Part shown: positions 50,593-58,511 of the stretch, piece after piece
Layout of the letters: each line of letters begins with the position of its first letter
Numbering within the stretch: position 1 is the stretch's first letter
Assembly: GCF_030440515.1 (NCBI RefSeq)
Contig: NZ_CP076543.1
Span: forward strand, 7,417,001 to 7,481,000
DNA from: Streptomyces xanthophaeus
GTDB taxonomy: Bacteria > Actinomycetota > Actinomycetes > Streptomycetales > Streptomycetaceae
Reading direction: 5' to 3'
Length of the DNA stretch: 64,000 nucleotides
Program-made: the position numbers and the translations under genes
Notes under the pieces: model-generated
Told to the model about the DNA's origin: nothing
The model's database searches: none
What the model saw: the letters and a program-made list of their open reading frames with translations, nothing else

Positions 50593-53105
50593 CCATCGCC
50601 CTGCGCACCGCGCGCGACCGCTGGGTCACCTTCGCCGGAAGCTTCGTGGCCCTGGCGCTCGGCGTCGGCCTCATCGCCACCATGGGCCTCGGACTCGCCG
50701 CCACGCTCGACGCCCCGCAGCGCCTCCCGGAACGGTTCGCCCAGGCCCCCGTCGTCGTCAAGGGCGACGACGTGCTGCGCGTCCCCGTCCCGGGCGGGGA
50801 GCGCACCGGCAGGCTCGCCCACCCCCGGCCCGTCACCCCCGAAATCGCACGGCGGCTGGCCGCCCTCGGCCCGACCACCGAGGACCGGTCCTTCCCCGTC
50901 CGTGCCGAGGGCGGGCCGGAGCAACTGGTCGGCCATCCCTGGTCGGTCGCCGCCTTCGCCCCGTACACCCTGGACGCGGGCCGCCCCCCGCGCTCCGACG
51001 ACGAGGTCGTCACCACCGGCTGGGCCCGGCCCGGGACCCGGATCGGCACCGACCGCGGCCCCGTGACCGTGGTCGGCACCGTCGCCGACCGCGGCTTCGA
51101 GGACGCCGTCTTCTGGACCGACGCCCGCGCCGCCCTGATCGCGCCCGCCGTCGACCAGCTCGTCGTCGCCGCCGACCCGACCGCCGTGCGGGACGCCGTA
51201 CGGGACGCCGTACGCCCGCTCCCGGGACGGGGCACCGGCGTACGGGTCCTGACCGGCCCGGACCGCCGCCTCGCCGACCCCGACCCCGAGCGCGACAGCG
51301 AGGCCCTGCTCGCCGTGAACGCCGCACTCGGCACCGCGGGCGGCGTCACCGGCTTCGTATCGGTCTTCGTCGTCGCCTCCACCTTCGCCTTCGCGGTCGC
51401 CCAGCGTCGCAAGGAGTTCGCCCTGCTGCGCACGGCCGGCGCCACCCCGGGCCAGATCCGCCGCACCGTGATCGCCGAGGCACTGCTGCTCGGCGTGGTG
51501 GCCTCCGCCGCCGGCTGCCTGCTCGGGGCGTACGGGGCGCCCCTGTTCGTCGCGTACCTGGTGGACGAGGGCTTCGCACCCCGCTGGTTCGCCGTCGGCG
51601 ACGCCATCTGGCCCTACCACGCGGCCTTCTGGGCCGGTCTGCTCGTCGCCCTCGCGGGAGCTGTCGCCGCGTCCTGGCGGGCGGGCCGGGTCGCCCCCTC
51701 CGAGGCACTGCGCGAAGCCGCCTTCGAGACGCGGACCATGACCCCGGGCCGCTGGATCCTCGGCGCGGGACTGCTGCTGGCGGGCCTCGGCACCCTCGCC
51801 CACGCCCTGCTCACCGACCCGTCGGACCTGCTCCACCGCAAGACGTACACCAGCCGCCCCATGCTGTTCATCGTGGCCTTCGCCCTGCTGTCACCGGTGC
51901 TGGTGCGGCCGCTGGTCCAGCTGGTCGCCTGGCTCCCCGCCCGGCTGCCGGGTGCCGGCGGGATGCTGGTCCGGGAGAACGCGGCGGCCGGCATCCGCCG
52001 TACGGCGGCCGTCGCCGCCCCCGTCCTGGTCACCGTGGCTCTCGCCGGATCGCTGCTGGGCACCACCGCCACGCTGAACGAGGCCAAGGCCGCCGAGATC
52101 CGGCAGCGGACCACCGCCGACCACATCGTCACGGCCGGCGCGGGCGGGTTCGATCCGGCCACGGTCGAGCGGTTCCGGGCCGTACCCGGAACGGAGATCT
52201 CCGCCACCGCGGCGACCTCCGTCCATGTGCTGGAGGAGGGCACGGCGCTCATCCGGTCCGACGCCCGCGCCGCGGACCCCGGGGCCCTGGCCCGGACCGC
52301 CCAACTGCCCCTGACCGCCGGATCGGTCACCGACCTCGACGACGACTCCGTCATCGTCACCGCGGAATGGGAGCGGCACACCGTCGGATCCACCGTCGAG
52401 GTGTGGCTCGGCGACGGCACCCGCAAGGCCCTGCGGATCGCCGCCGTGATGAGCGTCGGCACCGGCGGCAACGGGGCCTACGTCACCCCCGCCAACGCCC
52501 CCGGCGCGACGGTGGACCGGATCGACGTACGCCTCGCCCCGGGTGCGGACGGCGCGGCGGTCGAAGCCGCGCTGGCCGAGGCGGCCCGGCAGGCCGGAGG
52601 CCGCGTCCTCACCAAGGACCGGTGGATGGCCGAGAACCGCCCCGGGACCGCGCGCACCACCCGGACCGGCTTCCTGCTGGTCCTCGGCATCGCCCTGCTC
52701 TACACGGGGATCGCGCTCGCCGGCACCCTGGTCATGGCCGCCTCCGACCGGGCCCGCGACCTCGCGGTGCTGCGCCTGGCCGGAGCCACCCGGTGGCAGG
52801 TCCTGCGGCTGGTGGCGGGGGAGTCCCTGCTGGTGGTCCTCGTCGGCGCGGTCACCGGGACCCTGGTCGCCGCCCTGAACCTGGCCGGGGTCCGGGCGGC
52901 GCTCGGCCTCCTGGACGTCAGGAGCGCCCTGGTGATCCCGTGGGGCGCCCTCGGGACGACGACCGCCGCCTGCGCGGCCGTGGCGGTGGTTTCCGCGGTC
53001 GTCCCGGCCGCGCTGTGCCTGCGTCGCCGGGCGGCCGGGACGGCGGGCGTGCGGGACCGAGGCCCCCGCGGACACGGCCCGGGGCTGCTCAGGCGGTGCT
53101 GGTGA
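50586..53105 (+). CDS. FtsX-like ABC transporter permease
   Basis: An 839-aa permease with two FtsX modules. There are membrane segments at about residues 20-40, then a large extracytoplasmic domain (about 50-240), three segments (AALGTAGGVTGFVSVFVVASTFAFAVAQRRKEFALLRTAGATPGQIRR motif), a central pair, a second extracytoplasmic domain, and the final repeat with ASDRARDLAVLRLAGATRWQVLRLVAGES. GTG at 50586 overlaps the ATPase stop. Its end overlaps the convergent cNMP-domain gene by 17 bp. Confidence 0.92.
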   Translation: MLTIALRTARDRWVTFAGSFVALALGVGLIATMGLGLAATLDAPQRLPERFAQAPVVVKGDDVLRVPVPGGERTGRLAHPRPVTPEIARRLAALGPTTEDRSFPVRAEGGPEQLVGHPWSVAAFAPYTLDAGRPPRSDDEVVTTGWARPGTRIGTDRGPVTVVGTVADRGFEDAVFWTDARAALIAPAVDQLVVAADPTAVRDAVRDAVRPLPGRGTGVRVLTGPDRRLADPDPERDSEALLAVNAALGTAGGVTGFVSVFVVASTFAFAVAQRRKEFALLRTAGATPGQIRRTVIAEALLLGVVASAAGCLLGAYGAPLFVAYLVDEGFAPRWFAVGDAIWPYHAAFWAGLLVALAGAVAASWRAGRVAPSEALREAAFETRTMTPGRWILGAGLLLAGLGTLAHALLTDPSDLLHRKTYTSRPMLFIVAFALLSPVLVRPLVQLVAWLPARLPGAGGMLVRENAAAGIRRTAAVAAPVLVTVALAGSLLGTTATLNEAKAAEIRQRTTADHIVTAGAGGFDPATVERFRAVPGTEISATAATSVHVLEEGTALIRSDARAADPGALARTAQLPLTAGSVTDLDDDSVIVTAEWERHTVGSTVEVWLGDGTRKALRIAAVMSVGTGGNGAYVTPANAPGATVDRIDVRLAPGADGAAVEAALAEAARQAGGRVLTKDRWMAENRPGTARTTRTGFLLVLGIALLYTGIALAGTLVMAASDRARDLAVLRLAGATRWQVLRLVAGESLLVVLVGAVTGTLVAALNLAGVRAALGLLDVRSALVIPWGALGTTTAACAAVAVVSAVVPAALCLRRRAAGTAGVRDRGPRGHGPGLLRRCW

Positions 53106-53550
53106 GGCGGGGCGCGTACAGCTCCAGCAGGCGGGTGCGGGTCTGCTGGAGGCGCATCGCGAGCACGCGCCCGACCCAGTGCCCGATCGCCGAGCCGAAC
53201 GTGGGATCGGCGTCCATCAGCATCCGGACGGTCGCGGCGTCGAACTCGTACGCCCGTACCGGCGTCATCGCCTCTGCGCCGAGCTGCCACACGTACGGCG
53301 GGAACAGCCAGGACCAGCCCACCAGCTCGCCGGGGCCGAGGCTCTCCACGGGCGCGGCACGGCGGCCGGCGACGGGGATTTCCAGGGTCACGGTGCCGGA
53401 ACGCACGATCCAGAAGGAATCCGCCCGGGTGCCCTCGTCGAAGATGCGCGCGCTCTCCGGGAAATTGACCTCACGGGCCTGGGACATCAGCCGTCCACGG
53501 TGCTCGGTGGACAGGACGGCGGCGATCCGGATGGGGGAAGGTGTGCTCAC
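53089..53550 (-). CDS. Cyclic-nucleotide-binding-domain protein without HTH
   Basis: A 153-aa protein. RLMSQAREVNFPESARIFDEGTRADSFWIVRSGTVTLEIPV...VESLGPGELVGWSWLFPPYVWQLGAEAMTPVRAYEFDAATVRMLM is a Crp-like beta-roll, with GELVGWSWLF in the phosphate-binding cassette position. The C helix ends in RTRLLELYAPR with no DNA-binding domain. It may be a stand-alone sensor or adaptor. GTG at 53550 follows GGAGG. Confidence 0.85.
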   Translation of the reverse strand: MSTPSPIRIAAVLSTEHRGRLMSQAREVNFPESARIFDEGTRADSFWIVRSGTVTLEIPVAGRRAAPVESLGPGELVGWSWLFPPYVWQLGAEAMTPVRAYEFDAATVRMLMDADPTFGSAIGHWVGRVLAMRLQQTRTRLLELYAPRLTSTA

Positions 53551-53691
53551 GACGGCCTCCGATCAGACCCCCCACGACGCTCCTGCTCTCCCAGTGTCGC
53601 CGAAGCCCGCCGAATCGCGGCCGGACCGGGCACGGTTTCTTCCGCACCCGGTCCGGGAACGGGGCTCCTGAGCTCTTCCGCGCCCCATGGT

Positions 53692-54000
53692 TCAGGGGGT
53701 GTCCTCGGCGTTCGCCTCCAGGCAGGCCAGCTCCATCGCGTCGAGGACGGCCTCGTGGCTGCGCCCGCTCAGCTCGGCGACATTCTCGATCTGGGCCGTC
53801 GCCCAGGCCGCCAGCGTCATCACCAGCACCCGGAGCCCGTCGGTGCCGTGCTCGGCCAGGACCGCATCGGCGACGACCATGGCCTCCTCCGGCACCTGCT
53901 CGGGCGGTTCGAGGCCCGCCAGACCGCGCAGGAGGGTGAGGGTGCGGCGGGAGATCTCCGGCGTCATTCCCGCCAGCCGCATGTCTTCGTCGTCGTCCAT
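53692..54000 (-). CDS. Small acidic helical protein
   Basis: A 102-aa protein starting MDDDEDMRLAGMTPEISRRTLTLLRGLAGL and rich in helix-forming residues. ATG at 54000 follows GGAGGGC. No family recognised. It lies 141 bp upstream of the cNMP-domain gene on the same strand. Confidence 0.6.
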   Translation of the reverse strand: MDDDEDMRLAGMTPEISRRTLTLLRGLAGLEPPEQVPEEAMVVADAVLAEHGTDGLRVLVMTLAAWATAQIENVAELSGRSHEAVLDAMELACLEANAEDTP

Positions 54001-54280
54001 CCGCCCCGCCCTCCGGTGCCGTGCCACATCACCTCAGGGCACGGTAGAGGGGCGCGGCCCCGCGCGGGGCCGTTTCGCCAGGGTGACGGTGCGTGACCGG
54101 TCGTCGACCGGCCGGATCCGGCGGGCGCGCCGTCCTGGGCGGCCACGCGTCACCCACGAGTCACCCACGGGCCGACCGCGCCGGAAAGCGTCCCGCAGGC
54201 ACCTTCCCCCGGAAGCGACCCGCCGGTAACCTGCCCGCGGCAGCCGCCCGCCGGGACGGCCGAATTCCGGCAGGAGCGAG

Positions 54281-56212
54281 ATGAAGAGCCTGTTACGCGC
54301 GGTCCTGTGCGCCCTCCTGCTGGTGGCCGGCGCCCTGTCGGCGCCGTCCGCACAGACCGCTCACGCCGCCGCCCCGCCGTCCGCGGCCGCCACGGGCACC
54401 GCCGAGTCCTGGACCCCGCCGCTGTCCACCCGCGGCCGGTACATCGTCGACGCGCAGGGCAACCGCTTCCGCCTGCGCTCGGGGAACTGGGACGGAGCCC
54501 AGGGATCCTGGAACGGCTCGGGCGACCGCGACGACCCCGCCACGCACCACAGCGGGCAGAACGCCCACGGCATCCCGATCGGCCTGGACCGGGTACCCCT
54601 GCCCGCCCTGCTCGCCGACTTCCGGGCCGCGGGGCTCAACAGCATCCGGCTGCCCTTCTCCAACGAGATGCTGCGCGGCACCGCCCCCGTCCCGGACTCC
54701 GCCGTCGCCGCCAATCCGGCCCTGCGCGGCCGCACACCCCTCCAGGTCTACGACGCCGTGGTCGCAGCCCTCGCCGACGCCGGGTTCGCCGTCATCCTCA
54801 ACAACCACACCGTCACCACCCGCTGGTGCTGCGGGCTCGACGGCAACGAACGCTGGAACAGCGGCCGCTCCACCGCCCAGTGGGCCGACGACTGGGTCTT
54901 CCTCGCCCGCCGCTACCGCGACAACCCGCGCGTGGTCGGCGCCGATCTCTACAACGAGGTCCGCCGCGACGTCCTCGACGACCCCAACTGGGGCCTCGGC
55001 GACAACCACGACTGGCACGCGGCCGCCCAGGAGGCTGCCGACCGCATCCTCACCGAGGCCAACCCCCAGCTGCTGATCGTCGTCGAGGGCATCAACTGGT
55101 TCGGCCTCCCCGTGGACGGCTTCCCGCACGGCCGTCCCACCCTCACCCCCGTACGCACGCTCTCCCACACCCTGGTCACCTCGAACAAGCTGGTCTACTC
55201 CGCCCACTTCTACGGCTACACCGGCCCCCGGCACAGCGGCGCCACCGGCATCGGCGAGACCCACGACCCCCGCTACCAGGACATGACCGCGGCGGAGCTC
55301 GAACGGACCCTCTACGACCAGGCCTTCTTCGTGTCCGCGGAGACCGGCACGCACTTCACCGCCCCCGTGTGGATCAGCGAGTTCGGTATCGGGGCCGACG
55401 AGAGCGGCGCCGCCCCGCGCGCCTGGTTCGACCGGCTCACCGGGTACCTGACGCGCTCCGACGCCGACTTCGCGTACTGGCCCCTCGTCGGCTGGAGCAC
55501 CACCGCCCAGGGCACCCAGGGCGGCGACACCTGGGCGCTGCTGCGCTACGACGCGGCAGGCCGCCGCTCCGGCGTCCTGGACGCGGCGGACTGGCGCACC
55601 GCCCGGTGGTCCCCGCTCACCACCACCCCCGGCCGCACCGGACCGGTCCCCGCCACCGCCGCCTGGTACCAGCTGACCACGGACCACCGCGACCACAACG
55701 CCTCGCTGCGCACCCGGGCCGCGGGGGACTGGGACAGCGGGGCCCGCAAGGCGGTCTGCCCCGACGGCGCCGGCCTCACCGGCCTCGCCCACACCGGGGG
55801 CCGCGGCCTGTGCACCACCTCCGACCTGCGCGCCCCGACGGGCGGGCACACCGTGGTCGGCGACGAGAGGTACGTCCCGGCGGGAGGCGACTGGGCCACC
55901 GGGTACACCAAGTTCCAGTGCCCGGCCGGCCAGTTCCTGATCGGGTACAGCCTGCGCGGCGAGCGGGTCTCGGCGGCCCTGTGCGCCCCGGCCCGTACGG
56001 CACTTCCCGCAGGCGGCCGGACGGTGTGGTTCGACCGGGGCGACAACCGCCCGGCGGGCGGCCCCGGCGGCGACTTCGCCTACGGGAACTACAAGGGCCA
56101 GTGCCTGCCCACCGAGTACGCGGCGGGCATCGCCTTCACCACCCGCGCCGCCACCCGCCCCTCCCCGGCCGCCCTGCTGTGCCGTCCGCTGCCGGGTCCG
56201 GCCGCCGGCTGA
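54281..56212 (+). CDS. Secreted GH5-type glycoside hydrolase, TTA at codon 5
   Basis: A 643-aa secreted enzyme with a signal peptide (LLRAVLCALLLVAGALSAPSAQTAHA). Residues 45-415 form a GH5-type barrel. GLNSIRLPFSNEM, ILNNHT and DLYNEVRRD hold the acid/base Glu at about 226, and WISEFGIG holds the nucleophile Glu at about 367. Residues 450-640 form a Cys-rich C-terminal domain with two similar halves (KAVCPDGAGLTGLAHTGGRGLC..., KFQCPAGQFLIGYSLRGERVSAALC...), probably a binding module. Codon 5 (54293-54295) is TTA, so translation should depend on bldA. ATG at 54281 follows CAGGAGCGAG. The last 77 bp overlap the MFS gene tail. Confidence 0.87.
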   Translation: MKSLLRAVLCALLLVAGALSAPSAQTAHAAAPPSAAATGTAESWTPPLSTRGRYIVDAQGNRFRLRSGNWDGAQGSWNGSGDRDDPATHHSGQNAHGIPIGLDRVPLPALLADFRAAGLNSIRLPFSNEMLRGTAPVPDSAVAANPALRGRTPLQVYDAVVAALADAGFAVILNNHTVTTRWCCGLDGNERWNSGRSTAQWADDWVFLARRYRDNPRVVGADLYNEVRRDVLDDPNWGLGDNHDWHAAAQEAADRILTEANPQLLIVVEGINWFGLPVDGFPHGRPTLTPVRTLSHTLVTSNKLVYSAHFYGYTGPRHSGATGIGETHDPRYQDMTAAELERTLYDQAFFVSAETGTHFTAPVWISEFGIGADESGAAPRAWFDRLTGYLTRSDADFAYWPLVGWSTTAQGTQGGDTWALLRYDAAGRRSGVLDAADWRTARWSPLTTTPGRTGPVPATAAWYQLTTDHRDHNASLRTRAAGDWDSGARKAVCPDGAGLTGLAHTGGRGLCTTSDLRAPTGGHTVVGDERYVPAGGDWATGYTKFQCPAGQFLIGYSLRGERVSAALCAPARTALPAGGRTVWFDRGDNRPAGGPGGDFAYGNYKGQCLPTEYAAGIAFTTRAATRPSPAALLCRPLPGPAAG

Positions 56213-57662
56213 AACGGCCCGGCGCGGCGACGGCGGCGAGCGCGACGAGGATCAAGGCCGCCGCGACCAGGAAGGTGGACCGCATCCCGGTGGCCACGGC
56301 CCCGGCGGGCGCCGAGGCGATGTCGGCCGTCGCCGACGCGTGCGCGAACACGGCGCCCATGAGGGACGCACCGGTGACGAGGCCGAGATTGCGCGAGAGG
56401 CCCAGCATGCCGGAGACGACGCCCCGCCGGTCCGGGCCGGCGTCCGCCATGACGGCGGTGTTGTTGGCCGTCTGGAACACCGCGTAGCCCGCGGTCACGA
56501 CCGCGAGCGGGGCGACGTAACCGGGGACACCGAGCGAAGCAGGAGTGAGGGACAGGGTGAGGGCCCCGGCCGTCATGGCCGAGAGCCCGAGCAGGGTCAT
56601 GCGCTGTGCGCCGAACCGGTCCGCGAGGCGCCCGGCGGGCATCCCGGTCACCGCGGCGACCAGCGGACCGACCGACAGGACGAGTCCGGCCGGGGCCTCG
56701 TCGAGTCCGAGCGTCCGGGAGAGGTAGAACGGCCCGACCACCAGCGTCGCCATCATCACCGTCGACACCAGTGCGCTCGAGGCGAGGCCCGCACCGATGA
56801 CCGGATCGCGGAAGAGCGCCCGTTGCACCAAGGGGGAAGCCGCCCTCGCCTCGGCGCGCACGAAGAGGGCGACCCCGCAGGCGGCGGCCAGCAGCAGCGC
56901 CGTGTTGAGCGGGCCGAAACGGCCGCCGCCGAGGGTCATCGCGAGCGCGTAGGCGGCGAGGGTCAGCGCGAGCAGCAGCGTTCCCAGGTGGTCGAAGCGG
57001 GCCCGGTCGGCTCCGCTTTCCCGCCGGTCGGCGGGCAGATGGCGGCGCGAGAGCAGGAACGCCGCGATGCCCAGCGGCACGTTGACGAGGAAGAGCGCCC
57101 GCCAGCCGAACCCGGCGAGCAGGGCCCCGCCCAGCGAAGGACCGAGAGCGGTACCCACCGCGGACATGGTGCCCAGCAGCCCCATGGCGCTGCCCGTCCG
57201 CTCCTTCGGGACCGTCTCACCCACGAACGCCATGGTGAGGGCCATCATCACGGCGGCTCCCAGGCCCTGCGCGGCCCGGGCTCCGACCAGGAGCCAGAGC
57301 GTGGGGGCGGCGGCGCACAGCACCGAGGCCGCGGTGAACAAGGAGATTCCCGCGAGGAGCAGCCGCCGGCGGCCGACGAGGTCGCCGAGGCGTCCGACCC
57401 CCACGACCAGGGTGGTGATCGCGAGGAGATAGGCCAGGACGATCCACTGGACCTCCTGGAACGACGCGGAGAACACGTGCGCCAGGGTCGGCAGGCCGAC
57501 GTGGGCGATGCCGGTGCCGAGCGAGGACAGCAGCACGGAGAGGGAGAGACCGGCGAGCGCCCACCGGACCGCAGGCCGGTGCGCGCCGGCGGCCGGGCCG
57601 CCGTCGTCGCCGGTGGTGCGGTGCTGCCGGGGGCCGGTCGCGGAATCGGTGTGTGGGCTCAT
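56136..57662 (-). CDS. MFS drug-efflux-type transporter (DHA2-like)
   Basis: A 508-aa major facilitator with about fourteen membrane segments. Motif A (GRLGDLVGRRRLLLAG) lies between segments 2 and 3, and motif C-like ALGPSLGGALLAGFGWRALFLVNVPLG is typical of DHA2 efflux pumps. It is divergent from an XRE-cupin regulator 77 bp away with a shared inverted repeat, so the regulator probably controls it. ATG at 57662 has no good ribosome site and may be leaderless. Its end overlaps the GH5 gene tail-to-tail. Confidence 0.9.
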   Translation of the reverse strand: MSPHTDSATGPRQHRTTGDDGGPAAGAHRPAVRWALAGLSLSVLLSSLGTGIAHVGLPTLAHVFSASFQEVQWIVLAYLLAITTLVVGVGRLGDLVGRRRLLLAGISLFTAASVLCAAAPTLWLLVGARAAQGLGAAVMMALTMAFVGETVPKERTGSAMGLLGTMSAVGTALGPSLGGALLAGFGWRALFLVNVPLGIAAFLLSRRHLPADRRESGADRARFDHLGTLLLALTLAAYALAMTLGGGRFGPLNTALLLAAACGVALFVRAEARAASPLVQRALFRDPVIGAGLASSALVSTVMMATLVVGPFYLSRTLGLDEAPAGLVLSVGPLVAAVTGMPAGRLADRFGAQRMTLLGLSAMTAGALTLSLTPASLGVPGYVAPLAVVTAGYAVFQTANNTAVMADAGPDRRGVVSGMLGLSRNLGLVTGASLMGAVFAHASATADIASAPAGAVATGMRSTFLVAAALILVALAAVAAPGRFSRRPDPAADGTAGRPGRGGWRRGW

Positions 57663-57691
57663 GCCGGGAGGGTGCGGGCGCCGGACAGCGG

Positions 57692-57711
57692 ACGGCAAAC
57701 CTTGTTGCCGT
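57692..57711. promoter_or_regulatory. Operator-like inverted repeat between MFS and XRE-cupin genes
   Basis: ACGGCAA-N6-TTGCCGT has perfect 7-bp arms. It lies 29 bp from the MFS start and 28 bp from the regulator start, a central position for dual control. Confidence 0.65.
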
Positions 57712-57739
57712 TTCCGGGACGGCCGGGTGCAATGACCGT

Positions 57740-58327
57740 ATGGACGACAAGCCATCCCCCCACCAGGCGGTCCTCGACGAGGTCGCCCCCCGGCTCAGAC
57801 GGCTGCGCGCCCGGCGGGGTCTCACCCTGGCCGCGCTCTCCGAGACGACCGGCATCTCGAAGAGCACCCTGTCCCGGCTGGAGTCCGGGCAGCGCCGCCC
57901 CAGCCTGGAACTGCTGCTGCCGCTCGCGGCCGCGTACCAGGTACCCCTGGACGACCTGGTGGGCGCTCCCGAAGTGGGGGACCCGCGGGTGCGGCTGACC
58001 CCCCGCACCCTTCCGAACGGCGGCACCGCCGTGCCGCTGACCCGGGGCCCGGGCCCCCTCCAGGCGTACAAGATGCTCATCCCAGACCGGGGCGGCGAAC
58101 CGGAGCCGCGGACGCACGAGGGCTACGAGTGGCTGTACGTGCTGGAGGGCCGGCTGCGCCTCGTCCTCGCCGAGCACGACCTGGTCCTCGGCCCCGGCGA
58201 GGCCGCCGAGTTCGACACCCGGCTGCCCCACTGGTTCACCAGCGCGGACGGGCGGCCGGTGGAGATCCTCAGCCTCTTCGGGCGGCAGGGCGAGCGCATG
58301 CACGTCCGGGCGAAGCCCCGCGCGTGA
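57740..58327 (+). CDS. XRE-cupin transcriptional regulator
   Basis: A 195-aa protein with an XRE helix-turn-helix (LRRLRARRGLTLAALSETTGISKSTLSRLESGQRRPSLELLLPLAAAY) followed by a cupin sensory domain (HEGYEWLYVLEGRLRLVLAEHDLVLGPGEAAEFDTRLPHWF). It is of the PuuR/SutR-like type that represses a neighbouring transporter. It is divergent from the MFS gene. Confidence 0.9.
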   Translation: MDDKPSPHQAVLDEVAPRLRRLRARRGLTLAALSETTGISKSTLSRLESGQRRPSLELLLPLAAAYQVPLDDLVGAPEVGDPRVRLTPRTLPNGGTAVPLTRGPGPLQAYKMLIPDRGGEPEPRTHEGYEWLYVLEGRLRLVLAEHDLVLGPGEAAEFDTRLPHWFTSADGRPVEILSLFGRQGERMHVRAKPRA

Positions 58328-58511
58328 CGGCGGGGCAGGTGTGCGGGCCGGAGCACTTTCGCATCCGGATACGCCAAGTGGGATGAATCAAGCCGCGAAT
58401 CGCTCTAGGGTGCGCCCTTAGGCACGGCCGTGGACTGCTGTTCGGTGGTTTTCGGCCATGGCCTGTTCGGTCGCACCCTACGGCCGTACCGCACACCGAA
58501 CTGGGGGATTC

